DNA of 64,000 bases from Halorussus gelatinilyticus (GTDB lineage: Archaea; Halobacteriota; Halobacteria; Halobacteriales; Haladaptataceae): assembly GCF_023238445.1 (NCBI RefSeq), contig NZ_CP096658.1, positions 2,232,001-2,296,000 on the forward strand, in the 5' to 3' direction. The position numbers and the translations under genes were made by a program. Shown here one piece after another: positions 55,948-64,000 of this stretch; position 1 is the first letter of the stretch, and every line of letters begins with the position of its first letter. The notes below the pieces were generated by a model that saw only the letters and a list, made by a program, of their open reading frames with translations, was not told the origin of the DNA and did not search any database.

Positions 55948-57258
55948 ATGTCTGACGACCTCGGACTAACGGAGGCCGTGTCGATGGCCCTCGGAGGGAT
56001 GATCGGCGGTGGCATCTACGCCGTCCTCGGGGTTGTGGTCAAGGTCAGCGGTCCGCTCGCGTGGCTGGCGTTCGTGCTGGCCGGTTTCGTCGCCCTCTGT
56101 GCGGGCCACTCGTACGTGAAACTGAACGAACTCACCGACGCGCAGGGCGGGTCACCGACGTACATCGAGTCGCTGACGCACAACGACACGCTCGCGGGGA
56201 TGGCGGGGTGGACTCTGCTGTTCGGTTACATCGGGTCGATGGCGATGTACGCCTACGCCTTCGGGAGCTACTTCACCGACCTCGTCGGTATCGACCACGT
56301 CGTGGGCCTGCCGGTGCGCGCGCTGGCGTCGGTCGTCGTCGTCGCGGCGTTCGTCGGCCTCAACGCCGTGGGCGTCAGCGAGACCGGCGAGGTCGAGGTC
56401 GTCCTCGTCGTTATCAAGGTCGCAATCCTCGTCGGCTTCGCGGCGCTCGGCCTCTACTACGGCGCACGGCGCGGTCAGCTTCGGAGCGGAGCGGGGTCGC
56501 TCGGCGTCGGCCCCGTCATGGCGGCGGCCGTGTCGTTCGTGGCGTTCCAAGGCTGGCAACTCCTGATGTACGACCAGTCAACCATCAAGAACGCCGGCGA
56601 CACCATCAGGAAGGCTATCTACGTCTCGATTCCCACCGCCGTGGTCATCTACATCGGCGTCGCGGTGGTGACGACCAGCCTCGTGAGCATCGGCTTCGTC
56701 TCGAAACACCCCGAGACCGCGCTTGCCGTGGCCGCCCGGAAGTTCAGCGGGCACCTCGGCTACCTCGTCATCTCGTTGTCGGCGCTGTTCTCGACCGCGA
56801 GCGCCATCAACGCCACGCTGTTCAGCAGCACCCTGTTCTCGAACGGCCTGATATCGGACGGGCTACTGCCCGACCGACTCGGCGACGACTCGTCGGAGAT
56901 GCCGACGAAGCCCGTGCTCGTCGTCGGCGTGCTGACCGCGGCGTTCACCCTCTTCGGCAGTCTCGAGGGAATCACGTCGTTCGCGTCGTTGACGTTCATC
57001 GTGGTGTTCGGCGGCATGAGCTACCTCGCCTTCCGGCAGCGCGACCGACCGGAGGTCAGGGCGGTCGTCCCCGCCGTCGGCATGGTCGGCACGGGGCTGT
57101 TCCTCCCGCTGATGGTCTGGCACCTCTACACCGCCGAACGGCGCGTCTTCTACTCGGTCGGGGTCATCGCGGTCCTCGTGCTCGCGGTCGAACTCGTGTA
57201 CTTCGAGACCGACATCTTCGGCCACCAGTCCGGACGCGCCAGCAGCGGAAAAGGCTAA
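55948..57258 (+). CDS. APC-superfamily amino acid permease
   Basis: The 436-residue protein has about 12 membrane helices. The first holds the APC signature GGMIGGGIYAVLGVVV (unwound helix 1), helix 6 has AAAVSFVAFQGWQLLMYDQSTIKNAGDTIRKAI, and helix 8 contains SALFSTASAINATLFSS. It should be a secondary transporter for amino acids or amines. The ATG at 55948 places helix 1 at the usual distance; a GTG at 55936 adds four residues. Confidence 0.9.
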   Translation: MSDDLGLTEAVSMALGGMIGGGIYAVLGVVVKVSGPLAWLAFVLAGFVALCAGHSYVKLNELTDAQGGSPTYIESLTHNDTLAGMAGWTLLFGYIGSMAMYAYAFGSYFTDLVGIDHVVGLPVRALASVVVVAAFVGLNAVGVSETGEVEVVLVVIKVAILVGFAALGLYYGARRGQLRSGAGSLGVGPVMAAAVSFVAFQGWQLLMYDQSTIKNAGDTIRKAIYVSIPTAVVIYIGVAVVTTSLVSIGFVSKHPETALAVAARKFSGHLGYLVISLSALFSTASAINATLFSSTLFSNGLISDGLLPDRLGDDSSEMPTKPVLVVGVLTAAFTLFGSLEGITSFASLTFIVVFGGMSYLAFRQRDRPEVRAVVPAVGMVGTGLFLPLMVWHLYTAERRVFYSVGVIAVLVLAVELVYFETDIFGHQSGRASSGKG

Positions 57259-57264
57259 CCGGGC

Positions 57265-58050
57265 CTACTCGATTCTCACGTCGTCGCCGACGGAGACGCC
57301 GAAGGCCTCGTCGCCGCGGCCGCGGTTGACCGCCAACTCGACGTTGCCGTGGCTCCCGACCGTGACCAGGCGGTCGCCCGCGGGCAGTTCCGCGTAGGCC
57401 CGTGCGACGGGGGCGGACTCGCCGTTCACCGTCACCGAGTCGCGGCCGGTCACGAGTTCGCCGGGGAGATTCGTGACGACGTTGCCGAAGCCATCCACGA
57501 CCAGCACCTCGCCGAGTGCGGCCCCGTCGCCGAGTGTGGTCCCGTCCTCGATTTCCGGTTCGGGAAAGCGGAGGTCCTCGTACTCGCCGACCGGAGCCAC
57601 GTCCTCGAGCTCGTGGAACTCCTCGACGCCCGCCTCGTGAATCTCGGCGGCGGCGGGCGCGAAGACGTCCCGGCCGTGGAACGTCGTACTCTCGGTGTTC
57701 GCGTCGTCGTACGCGACCTCGAAGACCTCGATTTCGGTCGCGTCGGTGCGCTCCGCGAGTTCCCGGGCCGCCGGGAGCAAAACGCCGTTGTCGGGTCCGA
57801 CGAGCGCGTGGTCGCCCGCCCGAACCGCCAGCGCGGCCCGGTCGGTGCCGACGCCGGGATCCACGACGACGAGGTGGACCGCGGGCGGGAAGTAGGGCAG
57901 GACCTCGCGGAGCCAGAACGCCGCGGTCCGCACGTCCTGCCGGGGGAAGTCGTGACCGACGTCCACCAATCGCGCGTCGGTTCGCTGTAGCATCACGCCC
58001 TTCATCGCCGCCGGGTAGGGCGTGCCGAAGTCCGAAGCGAGCGTTATCAT
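57265..58050 (-). CDS. SAM hydroxide adenosyltransferase (DUF62 family)
   Basis: The 261-residue protein begins MITLASDFGTPYPAAMKGVM and has VVDPGVGTDRAALAVRAGDHALVGPDNGVLLPAA (about 65-98) and VLVVDGFGNVVTNLP, the two-domain layout of the fluorinase/chlorinase family. Archaeal DUF62 members use water in place of halide and cleave SAM to adenosine and methionine. It is convergent with the permease gene. Confidence 0.92.
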   Translation of the reverse strand: MITLASDFGTPYPAAMKGVMLQRTDARLVDVGHDFPRQDVRTAAFWLREVLPYFPPAVHLVVVDPGVGTDRAALAVRAGDHALVGPDNGVLLPAARELAERTDATEIEVFEVAYDDANTESTTFHGRDVFAPAAAEIHEAGVEEFHELEDVAPVGEYEDLRFPEPEIEDGTTLGDGAALGEVLVVDGFGNVVTNLPGELVTGRDSVTVNGESAPVARAYAELPAGDRLVTVGSHGNVELAVNRGRGDEAFGVSVGDDVRIE

Positions 58051-58145
58051 GGTCGGCAATTCCGAGATGGTTCGGCAAAAATGATTGGAACACGAGTTTC
58101 CGGAACGGTCGGGTAGGGCGGGCGTTTTCTCGACACGTCCGACCG

Positions 58146-58733
58146 TCAAGTCGTGAGTCGCCCATCAGTCTCGATGTTCCACTCGCCGCCGAGTTCCCCC
58201 CGCGTGTACGTCTCGAACGTCCCCCGCTGGAAGACCGTCACGCGGCCGGTCTCCTCGCTCAGCGTCAGCGTCGAGACGACGTTCGGGCGCGCCGACGTGT
58301 CGAGCGCGCTCATGTGACGCGCCCCCATCCAGTCCTCGTAGTCGGCGATTTCCGCGGTTGACGGGCCGGAATCGTCGGGCTTCAGGTCCCGGAACCGAAC
58401 CATCTGGCGCTGAAGCACGTCGTCGACGCTGACGACGACGGCTCCGTCCCGCGTCCGGGCGACGTCGCGTGCGGTTTCGTAGAAGCTGTCTAACCCGTCG
58501 CAGACCGTTCGACACCTGCTCACCGGCCAGTGGTTGTTCCCCATCGGGTCGGCGAACTCAGCCACGGTCGGCCCGGTCACGACAGCGACGTAGAGACCCG
58601 GACCTTTCACGTGTCGCGTGTCCCACTTCTCGAACTCCAGGCTGATACCTTCGAGCACGAAGGTGAGACAGTCGAGCAGTTCTCTGACGTTGGAGTGTGA
58701 CTCGTAATCGATGTGAAGGTCGCCGTAGCCCAT
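58146..58733 (-). CDS. dacZ: diadenylate cyclase DacZ (c-di-AMP synthesis)
   Basis: The 195-residue protein has an N-terminal helical region and a C-terminal DAC domain with DGAVVVSVDDV (96-106) and GARHMSALDTSARPNVVSTLTLSEETGRVTVFQRG (137-171). These align with the DGA and RHR motifs of diadenylate cyclases; the third residue of the second motif is Met here. C-di-AMP controls osmotic and potassium balance in haloarchaea. It is followed on the same strand, across 95 bp, by the SAM hydrolase. Confidence 0.85.
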   Translation of the reverse strand: MGYGDLHIDYESHSNVRELLDCLTFVLEGISLEFEKWDTRHVKGPGLYVAVVTGPTVAEFADPMGNNHWPVSRCRTVCDGLDSFYETARDVARTRDGAVVVSVDDVLQRQMVRFRDLKPDDSGPSTAEIADYEDWMGARHMSALDTSARPNVVSTLTLSEETGRVTVFQRGTFETYTRGELGGEWNIETDGRLTT

Positions 58734-58793
58734 GCAGCGTCTATCGGACGAACACGCATAATCGGCGTGCCCGTCGAAACGCGTATCGCTCGC

Positions 58794-59312
58794 TCACTCC
58801 CCGTTGCTGTCGGAGTCGCTCACGCGCTGAATCCGCTCCAGTCCGCCGGTTTCCTCTACGACCTCGACCACTGCGTCCGGGACCAGCGACTCCCAGTCGT
58901 CGCCCGCTATCATCCGGTCGCGGACTTCGGTCCCCTCCAAGACGTGCCGGTCGTACATCGGCGACTGGCGCACCTCGACGCCCGCCTCCTCGAAGAGGCG
59001 GATGACGAGCGGATTGTTCGAATAAGCCACGTCGAAGTCCGGACTCATGCTCTGGACGTGGCTAACCCACACCGAGTTGCGGTCCAGGTCCTCGATGGGA
59101 ACCGCGTAGGTCACGAGGTCCGAGTCCACCAGCGACTTGGTTATCATCATGATGCGCTCGCCCGCCGTGAACGGGTCGTGTTGGCTGTGGGAGTCGCCCG
59201 CACTCCCGATGCCGAGGACTAACTCGTCTACCTCCTCGGCGATGCTCTGGACCACGTTGTGGTGGCCGTTGTGGTAGGGTTGGAACCGACCGATGTAGAA
59301 CCCGCGAGTCAT
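58794..59312 (-). CDS. nadM: nicotinamide-nucleotide adenylyltransferase
   Basis: The 172-residue protein has the nucleotidyltransferase motif FYIGRFQPYHNGHH (residues 5-18, HxGH 14-17) and, near the end, a substitute for the ISTxxxR loop (EGTEVRDRMIAGDDW). It makes NAD from nicotinamide mononucleotide and ATP. A TATA box (TTATAAAA on the minus strand, 59335-59342) is about 27 nt before this ATG, so the five-residue-longer frame is rejected. Confidence 0.94.
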   Translation of the reverse strand: MTRGFYIGRFQPYHNGHHNVVQSIAEEVDELVLGIGSAGDSHSQHDPFTAGERIMMITKSLVDSDLVTYAVPIEDLDRNSVWVSHVQSMSPDFDVAYSNNPLVIRLFEEAGVEVRQSPMYDRHVLEGTEVRDRMIAGDDWESLVPDAVVEVVEETGGLERIQRVSDSDSNGE

Positions 59313-59483
59313 ACAATAGCGTTCCACGGTGAGGTTTTATAAGCGTGGCGAGTCGTCGCGTTCCGACGAAAGCCGGTTTTCAGCCCGTATCGCGGTGAGT
59401 TGGACGTAACCGCCTCGGGCGAATCGAGGGAGAAAGTATATCAATTCTCCAGCCCTGCATTCAGACACGTACAGGACAGTTCT

Positions 59484-61496
59484 ATGAGCAAGGACACCGA
59501 TAACGAGACTCCGCCGCAGGAGCAAGCGTCCGAGCAGGGGGGCTCGGCGTTCGAAGACCTCGGCAGCGATGTCGAACCCGACATCGCAGACGACGAAGCC
59601 GTCGAGGCCGACCTGCTGGGCGGGCTTGACATCGAGACCACCGAAGAGATAGAGATTCCCGACCGACTGGTGGATCAGGTCATCGGTCAGGACCACGCCC
59701 GTGACGTGGTTCAGAAGGCGGCGAAACAGCGCCGTCACGTGATGATGATCGGCACGCCCGGTACGGGCAAGTCGATGCTGGCGAAAGCGATGAGCGAACT
59801 CCTGCCGAAGGAGGACTTGCAGGACGTACTCGTCTATCACAACCCCGACGACGGCAACGAACCGAAGGTCCGGACCGTCCCGGCGGGGAAAGGCGAGCAG
59901 ATTATCGAGGCCCACAAGGAAGAGGCCCGCAAGCGCAACCAGATGCGCTCGTTTTTGATGTGGGTCATCATCGCCATCGTGGTGGGCTACTCGCTTCTCA
60001 TCGCTACCCGACCGCTGCTGGGCATCCTCGCGGCCGGCGTCATCTACCTCGCGTTCCGCTACGGCTCGCGGGGCAACGACGCGATGATTCCGAACCTGCT
60101 GGTCAACCACGCCGACCAGACCGCCGCGCCCTTCGAGGACGCGACCGGTGCCCACGCCGGCGCGCTGCTGGGCGACGTCCGCCACGACCCCTTCCAGTCC
60201 GGCGGGATGGAGACCCCGAGCCACGACCGCGTGGAGCCGGGAGCCATCCACAAGGCCAACAAGGGCGTGCTGTTCGTGGACGAGATAAACACCCTCGACA
60301 TCCGCAGTCAGCAGAAGCTGATGACCGCGATTCAGGAGGGCGAGTTCTCCATCACGGGCCAGTCCGAGCGCTCCTCGGGCGCGATGGTCCAGACCGAACC
60401 CGTCCCCTGTGACTTCATCATGATCGCGGCGGGGAACATGGACGCGATGGAGAACATGCACCCCGCGCTCCGGAGCCGTATCAAGGGGTACGGCTACGAG
60501 GTGTACATGGACGACACCATCGACGACACCCCGGAGATGCGCCGGAAGTACACCCGGTTCATCGCTCAGGAGGTCGAGAAGGACGGCCGCCTGCCTCACT
60601 TCGACGAGCAGGCGGTCGAGGAGGTAATTCTCGAGGCCCAGCGTCGCTCGGGCCGCAAGGACCACCTCACGCTCAAACTCCGCGACCTCGGCGGTCTCGT
60701 TCGCGTGGCGGGCGACATCGCTCGCGCCGCGAACAAGGACCAGACCGAGCGCGAGGACGTGCTGCAGGCCAAGCGCCGCAGTCGCTCCATCGAGCAGCAG
60801 GTCGCCGACGACTACATCGAGCGCCGCAAGGACTACGAACTCACCGTCAATCAGGGCGAGGTCGTCGGCCGCGTCAACGGACTCGCGGTCATGGGCGAGG
60901 ACTCCGGTATCGTCCTGCCCGTGATGGCCGAAGTGACGCCCTCGCAGGGTCCCGGTGAGGTCATCGCCACGGGGCAGCTCAAAGAGATGGCCATGGAGGC
61001 AGTCCAGAACGTCTCGGCCATCATCAAGAAGTTCAGCGACGAGGACATCACCGAGCGCGACGTTCACATCCAGTTCGTCCAGGCCGGTCAACAGGGCGTG
61101 GACGGCGACTCGGCCTCCATCACGGTCGCCACGGCCGTCATTAGCGCGCTGGAGGACATCCCGGTCGGGCAGGACCTCGCCATGACCGGGTCGCTGTCGG
61201 TTCGGGGCGACGTGCTCCCGGTCGGCGGCGTCACGCACAAGATCGAGGCCGCCGCGAAGGCGGGTCTCGACCGCGTCATCATCCCGGCGGCCAACGAGGA
61301 CGACGTGATGATCGAAGAGGAGTACGAGGACCAGATCGAGATCATCCCCGTCTCCCACATCAGCGAAGTGCTGGAAGTCGCCCTCGCGGGCGAGGCCGAG
61401 AAGGACAGCCTCGTGGACCGCCTGAAGAACATCACCGGGTCGGCGCTCGAACGGCAGGTCGGCCGCTCGGGTACCGGCAGTCCCAGCCCGCAGTAA
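59484..61496 (+). CDS. lon: membrane-bound ATP-dependent protease LonB
   Basis: The 670-residue protease has an AAA+ domain with Walker A GTPGTGKS (90-97), two membrane helices inserted in it (about 152-193), a sensor region NMDAMENMHPALRSRIKGYGYEV and a C-terminal protease domain. The predicted catalytic pair is Ser543 (GDSASI) and Lys586 (THKIEAA), 43 residues apart as in E. coli Lon. It degrades regulatory and damaged proteins at the membrane. TATATCA at 59437-59443 is a likely promoter with a short leader. Confidence 0.96.
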   Translation: MSKDTDNETPPQEQASEQGGSAFEDLGSDVEPDIADDEAVEADLLGGLDIETTEEIEIPDRLVDQVIGQDHARDVVQKAAKQRRHVMMIGTPGTGKSMLAKAMSELLPKEDLQDVLVYHNPDDGNEPKVRTVPAGKGEQIIEAHKEEARKRNQMRSFLMWVIIAIVVGYSLLIATRPLLGILAAGVIYLAFRYGSRGNDAMIPNLLVNHADQTAAPFEDATGAHAGALLGDVRHDPFQSGGMETPSHDRVEPGAIHKANKGVLFVDEINTLDIRSQQKLMTAIQEGEFSITGQSERSSGAMVQTEPVPCDFIMIAAGNMDAMENMHPALRSRIKGYGYEVYMDDTIDDTPEMRRKYTRFIAQEVEKDGRLPHFDEQAVEEVILEAQRRSGRKDHLTLKLRDLGGLVRVAGDIARAANKDQTEREDVLQAKRRSRSIEQQVADDYIERRKDYELTVNQGEVVGRVNGLAVMGEDSGIVLPVMAEVTPSQGPGEVIATGQLKEMAMEAVQNVSAIIKKFSDEDITERDVHIQFVQAGQQGVDGDSASITVATAVISALEDIPVGQDLAMTGSLSVRGDVLPVGGVTHKIEAAAKAGLDRVIIPAANEDDVMIEEEYEDQIEIIPVSHISEVLEVALAGEAEKDSLVDRLKNITGSALERQVGRSGTGSPSPQ

Positions 61497-61640
61497 CGTC
61501 TCCGACGCCGTTTTTCGTATTTTTCACCGAGCGCGAGAGCGGCGGCGTTCCTCGGCACGTCGGCCGCTCGGCCGTGCCAGCGGTCCCCACTCCTCGGGCG
61601 GATAGACATCTCTTTTACGCGACCAGTCGTAGCGTGATTC

Positions 61641-61832
61641 ATGGGACTCACAAAGAGCCTCCTCCGCGGTATCGTCGCGTTCGTGGTCGCCGCCCTCGTC
61701 GCCCGCGCGTTCGGCGGGAACGGGACGAAGATCGGTCTGCTGACCGGCGGCTCCGTCGCAGTGACGACGTGGCTGTTCGGGCGGGACGACAGTACCGAAA
61801 TCGAGTTCGAGGACGAAGTCGTCGCCGAGTAG
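61641..61832 (+). CDS. small membrane protein
   Basis: The 63-residue protein has two short hydrophobic segments (about 5-23 and 29-46) and an acidic end (RDDSTEIEFEDEVVAE). CTCTTTTACG at about 61609-61618 is a plausible TATA element for a leaderless mRNA. No known domain. It follows lon by 144 bp on the same strand but probably has its own promoter. Confidence 0.7.
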   Translation: MGLTKSLLRGIVAFVVAALVARAFGGNGTKIGLLTGGSVAVTTWLFGRDDSTEIEFEDEVVAE

Positions 61833-61998
61833 CGGTAACTCCCGGCGCGGGCGACCGCGCGAGTTCGCAACTCGCAGTTTTCTTCGAGACGAGTCAGTCA
61901 GTAGCGTCGCGGCCGGGCGACGCCGCCGACCGAGGTCGTCGGTCCGGGTCTCGGTGAGAGAAGGCGACGAGCAACCGAGAAATACCGTCCGCGGTCGG

Positions 61999-62313
61999 TC
62001 AGATCTGCCACATCGGCGACCGGGTCGCACCGAACAGTTTGCGGTGGAGTTGCTGGACGAACCGATGGAGCACGTTGAACACGAGCATGATGGCGAGGAC
62101 CCCGGCGGCGAAGTAGACGGTCCGGGCCGCGCCTTCGAGGCCGAGTTGCGAACTGCCCCAGAAGATTACGCCGCCGGTGGCGACGACCGTCGGGAGACAG
62201 ACGGCCGCGCAGGCGACGGCGTAGATTGCTAACGCGGCGAACTCTCGGCCGTAGTGCACGGAGCGCTCTCGTAGGCGACGCGCGGCCGCCGTGGTCTTCT
62301 CGGCGAATGACAT
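61999..62313 (-). CDS. small membrane protein with two helices
   Basis: The 104-residue protein has a charged N-terminus (AARRLRERSVHYGREF), two membrane helices (about 25-53 and 62-82) and a basic amphipathic end. An ACTATTATG element about 30 nt upstream is a likely promoter. I recognise no domain. The short hydrophilic loop between helices lies at QLGLEGAAR. Confidence 0.7.
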   Translation of the reverse strand: MSFAEKTTAAARRLRERSVHYGREFAALAIYAVACAAVCLPTVVATGGVIFWGSSQLGLEGAARTVYFAAGVLAIMLVFNVLHRFVQQLHRKLFGATRSPMWQI

Positions 62314-62548
62314 TCCGACGGTACTTCCGGGGCGACTGACATAATAGTTCGGGTCTCGTTAGCAGGGTGAGGGGTTCGGCACGTCGTCGGTCCGCCGACA
62401 CCGACGCCGACCGAGGTGACCACCTGACACGTGGCCGAAAGCCACGAAAACGCGTTCGTAACATGACTATAGATTGCTAAAAGGAATCTACAGTGATGTC
62501 CATCCCCGAACCGACGCGACTTTTCGGACTCGCGCCCAACGCCCGAGC

Positions 62549-63334
62549 ATGGACGCACTGGGCGACCTCGTGACCCGCGAGCGGCGGAGCGACGACAGCG
62601 CCCTCCTCGCGCCGCGCGAGAACCGGCGCTACGACTACCACCGGTTCTGCACGACCGCGTGGAAGACCGGCAACTTCTGGCGGCGGCGCGGCGTTCACGC
62701 CGACGCCGCCGTCGCGGTCGCTGACGACCCCGAACCGGAGGCCGTCTTCTCGTTTCTCGGCGCGGCCCTGCTCGGCGCGACGACGCGGTTCGGCCTGCCC
62801 GACGCCGCGGACGCCGCCGACCTCGACGCCCGCGTCGTCGTCGCTCGCTCAGACGAAATCGGCGACTACGAGGTCCCGCCGGGATGCCAGCGCGTCGGCT
62901 ACGGCGGGCCGCCCGACGACCCCGCGATAGCGCACTTCGAGCGCGACGTGTGGAGCGAGAACCCCGCGTTCCCCGAGACGCCCGTCGAGAGCGAGGCGGT
63001 CGCGCTCGTCGCTCGCGACGAGCGCGATGAACGCGACGAGGCGAGGAACGCGGGGACCGACGCGGCCGACGGCCGCCGCGAGTTCTCGCACGCCGACCTC
63101 CTCGTGGCGGCGCGCGATATGGCCGACGACTGGAATCTCGCTACGGGCGACGCGGTGGCGGTCCGGGCACCGCTCGCTCGCCCCGGCACGGTCGTCGCGG
63201 GCGTGGTCGCGCCCCTGCTCGCGGGCGCGGCGGTGCTGTTCCCCGACGACGAGGCGACGGGCGACTTCGCGGTCGCCGAGGGCGACGCGCCCGAGGAGAC
63301 GGTCGTCCGACCGGCCGACGTTCGGATAAACTAA
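62549..63334 (+). CDS. degenerate acyl-CoA-synthetase-like protein without the AMP-binding loop
   Basis: The 261-residue protein resembles the N-terminal part of acyl-CoA/acetyl-CoA synthetases (FLGAALLGATTRFGLPDA, EFSHADLLVAARDMADDWNLATGDAVAVRAPLA, GVVAPLLAGAAVLFPD). The ATP-binding TSGTTGxPKG loop is missing; an Arg/Asp/Glu-rich stretch takes its place, and the C-terminal half of the enzyme is absent. It is unlikely to activate acids. The start at 62549 avoids a basic upstream extension. Possibly a regulatory or binding relic kept in haloarchaea. Confidence 0.72.
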   Translation: MDALGDLVTRERRSDDSALLAPRENRRYDYHRFCTTAWKTGNFWRRRGVHADAAVAVADDPEPEAVFSFLGAALLGATTRFGLPDAADAADLDARVVVARSDEIGDYEVPPGCQRVGYGGPPDDPAIAHFERDVWSENPAFPETPVESEAVALVARDERDERDEARNAGTDAADGRREFSHADLLVAARDMADDWNLATGDAVAVRAPLARPGTVVAGVVAPLLAGAAVLFPDDEATGDFAVAEGDAPEETVVRPADVRIN

Positions 63335-63358
63335 CTGTCCCGGCGCGAACCGGACCGT

Positions 63359-64000
63359 ATGAGCGACGACCCGCTGGCAGTGACGCCGAGGCTCGGACTC
63401 GGGACGATGGGTATCGACGACGCCGACCGCATCGCGGCGGCGATAGAGACGGGGTATCGCCACCTCGACACCGCCCAGATATACGACAACGAGGCGGTCG
63501 TGGGCCGGGGCGTCGAGCGCGCGTCGGTCGAGCGGGCGGACCTCTCGCTGGCGACGAAGGTCTGGGCCGACAGCCTCGCGCCCGAGGACGTGGCGGCCAG
63601 CACGCGCGAGAGCCTCGACAGACTCGGCGTCGACTACGTCGATCTGCTCTACGTCCACCGGCCCATCGACACCTACGACCCCGAGGCGACCCTGCCGGCG
63701 TTCGACCGCCTGCGCGACGAGGGCCGGGTCCGCGCCGTGGGCGTGAGTAACTTCGACGCCGAGCAGGTGGCCGAAGCCCGCGATATTCTGGACGCGCCGC
63801 TCGCGGCGAATCAGGTCGAGATGCATCCCCTCTACCAGCAGGAGACCCTCCTCGCCGACGCCCGACGCAACGGCTACGCGCTCGTCGCGTATTCGCCGCT
63901 CGCGCAGGGCGAGGTGTTCGATCTCCCCGAACTGGAGTCGGTCGCCGAGAAGCACGACGCGACGCCAGCGCAGGTCAGTCTGGCGTGGCTCGCGGGCAAG
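63359..64000 (+). CDS. aldo/keto reductase (3' end cut off)
   Basis: The visible 214 residues begin MSDDPLAVTPRLGLGTMGID and have the AKR catalytic residues: Asp and Tyr in YRHLDTAQIYDNEAVVG, Lys in LATKVW, His in LLYVHRP, plus GVSNFDAEQV and YSPLAQG. It reduces aldehydes or ketones with NADPH; substrate unknown. GATAAACTAAC (63326-63336), overlapping the end of the previous gene, is a likely TATA box. The gene continues past the window. Confidence 0.92.
   Translation, partial: MSDDPLAVTPRLGLGTMGIDDADRIAAAIETGYRHLDTAQIYDNEAVVGRGVERASVERADLSLATKVWADSLAPEDVAASTRESLDRLGVDYVDLLYVHRPIDTYDPEATLPAFDRLRDEGRVRAVGVSNFDAEQVAEARDILDAPLAANQVEMHPLYQQETLLADARRNGYALVAYSPLAQGEVFDLPELESVAEKHDATPAQVSLAWLAGK

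Noticed and set aside
59400-59483. N-terminal extension of lon
   Set aside because: It would begin upstream of the likely TATA element, and the family N-terminus starts near MSKDTDNETP.

Overview
The window is chromosomal DNA of a halophilic archaeon (class Halobacteria). The evidence is the high GC content, the very acidic proteins, many genes whose start codon lies about 27-30 nt downstream of a TATA box (leaderless transcripts), and a set of typical archaeal proteins: the termination nuclease FttA, Spt5 with SecE, FtsZ, a thermosome subunit, membrane-bound LonB, NadM, archaeal D-aminoacyl-tRNA deacylase, pantoate kinase, and the aldolase of the archaeal early shikimate route. I found no tRNA, rRNA, CRISPR array, complete insertion sequence or prophage. 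I cannot name the genus.

Layout. 1-5.9 kb: two divergent NUDIX genes, a flavin reductase, FttA behind a long untranslated upstream region, and an SppA-type membrane peptidase. 6.0-7.7 kb: a compact arsenic operon (ArsR repressor, ArsM methyltransferase, small Cys-containing membrane protein) behind a palindrome-rich operator. 7.8-11.6 kb: membrane proteins, the decarboxylase MfnA and an alkyltransferase-like protein. 11.6-15.3 kb: trpC-trpB-trpA with overlapping genes, then the aldolase that starts archaeal aromatic amino acid synthesis; aroE lies at 23.1 kb. 15.5-20.5 kb: a lipoprotein with a zinc-peptidase motif, spt5-secE, ftsZ and dtdA. 20.6-23.0 kb: two cation/calcium exchangers. 24-31.9 kb: an HhH protein, an NTF2-like protein, an aminotransferase, a CoA-type NUDIX hydrolase, then a small-molecule group (FAH family, creatininase family, FAD oxidase). 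32-39.5 kb: GH3 glycosidase, Hsp20 with a zinc ribbon, a Tat-exported surface protein, an unusual radical SAM protein and a TRAM protein. 39.6-46.9 kb: small enzymes, a methyltransferase, a glycosyltransferase and several one-domain regulators. 47-55 kb: KatG, a thermosome subunit, a membrane-anchored SDR, pantoate kinase, a quinone-reductase-like MDR and PyrF. 55.5-64 kb: transporter, SAM-cleaving enzyme, diadenylate cyclase, NadM, LonB, small membrane proteins, a degenerate acyl-CoA-synthetase-like protein and an aldo/keto reductase cut by the window end.

Functional links. MfnA (beta-alanine) and pantoate kinase both feed coenzyme A synthesis. TrpCBA, the aldolase and AroE belong to aromatic amino acid synthesis. 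FttA, Spt5 and the TRAM protein act in transcription or RNA metabolism. KatG, the thermosome, Hsp20 and LonB are stress and protein-quality functions.

Most of the window is ordinary housekeeping DNA and I do not see a clear new multi-gene system. The best leads are regulatory or small: paired TGTACA boxes before trpC, the ars operator with its Cys-containing membrane protein, an orphan promoter at 39.6 kb with two inverted repeats, a strong promoter far upstream of fttA, an alkyltransferase-like protein with Asp in place of the acceptor Cys, and a katG gene whose tetranucleotide use differs from its neighbours.
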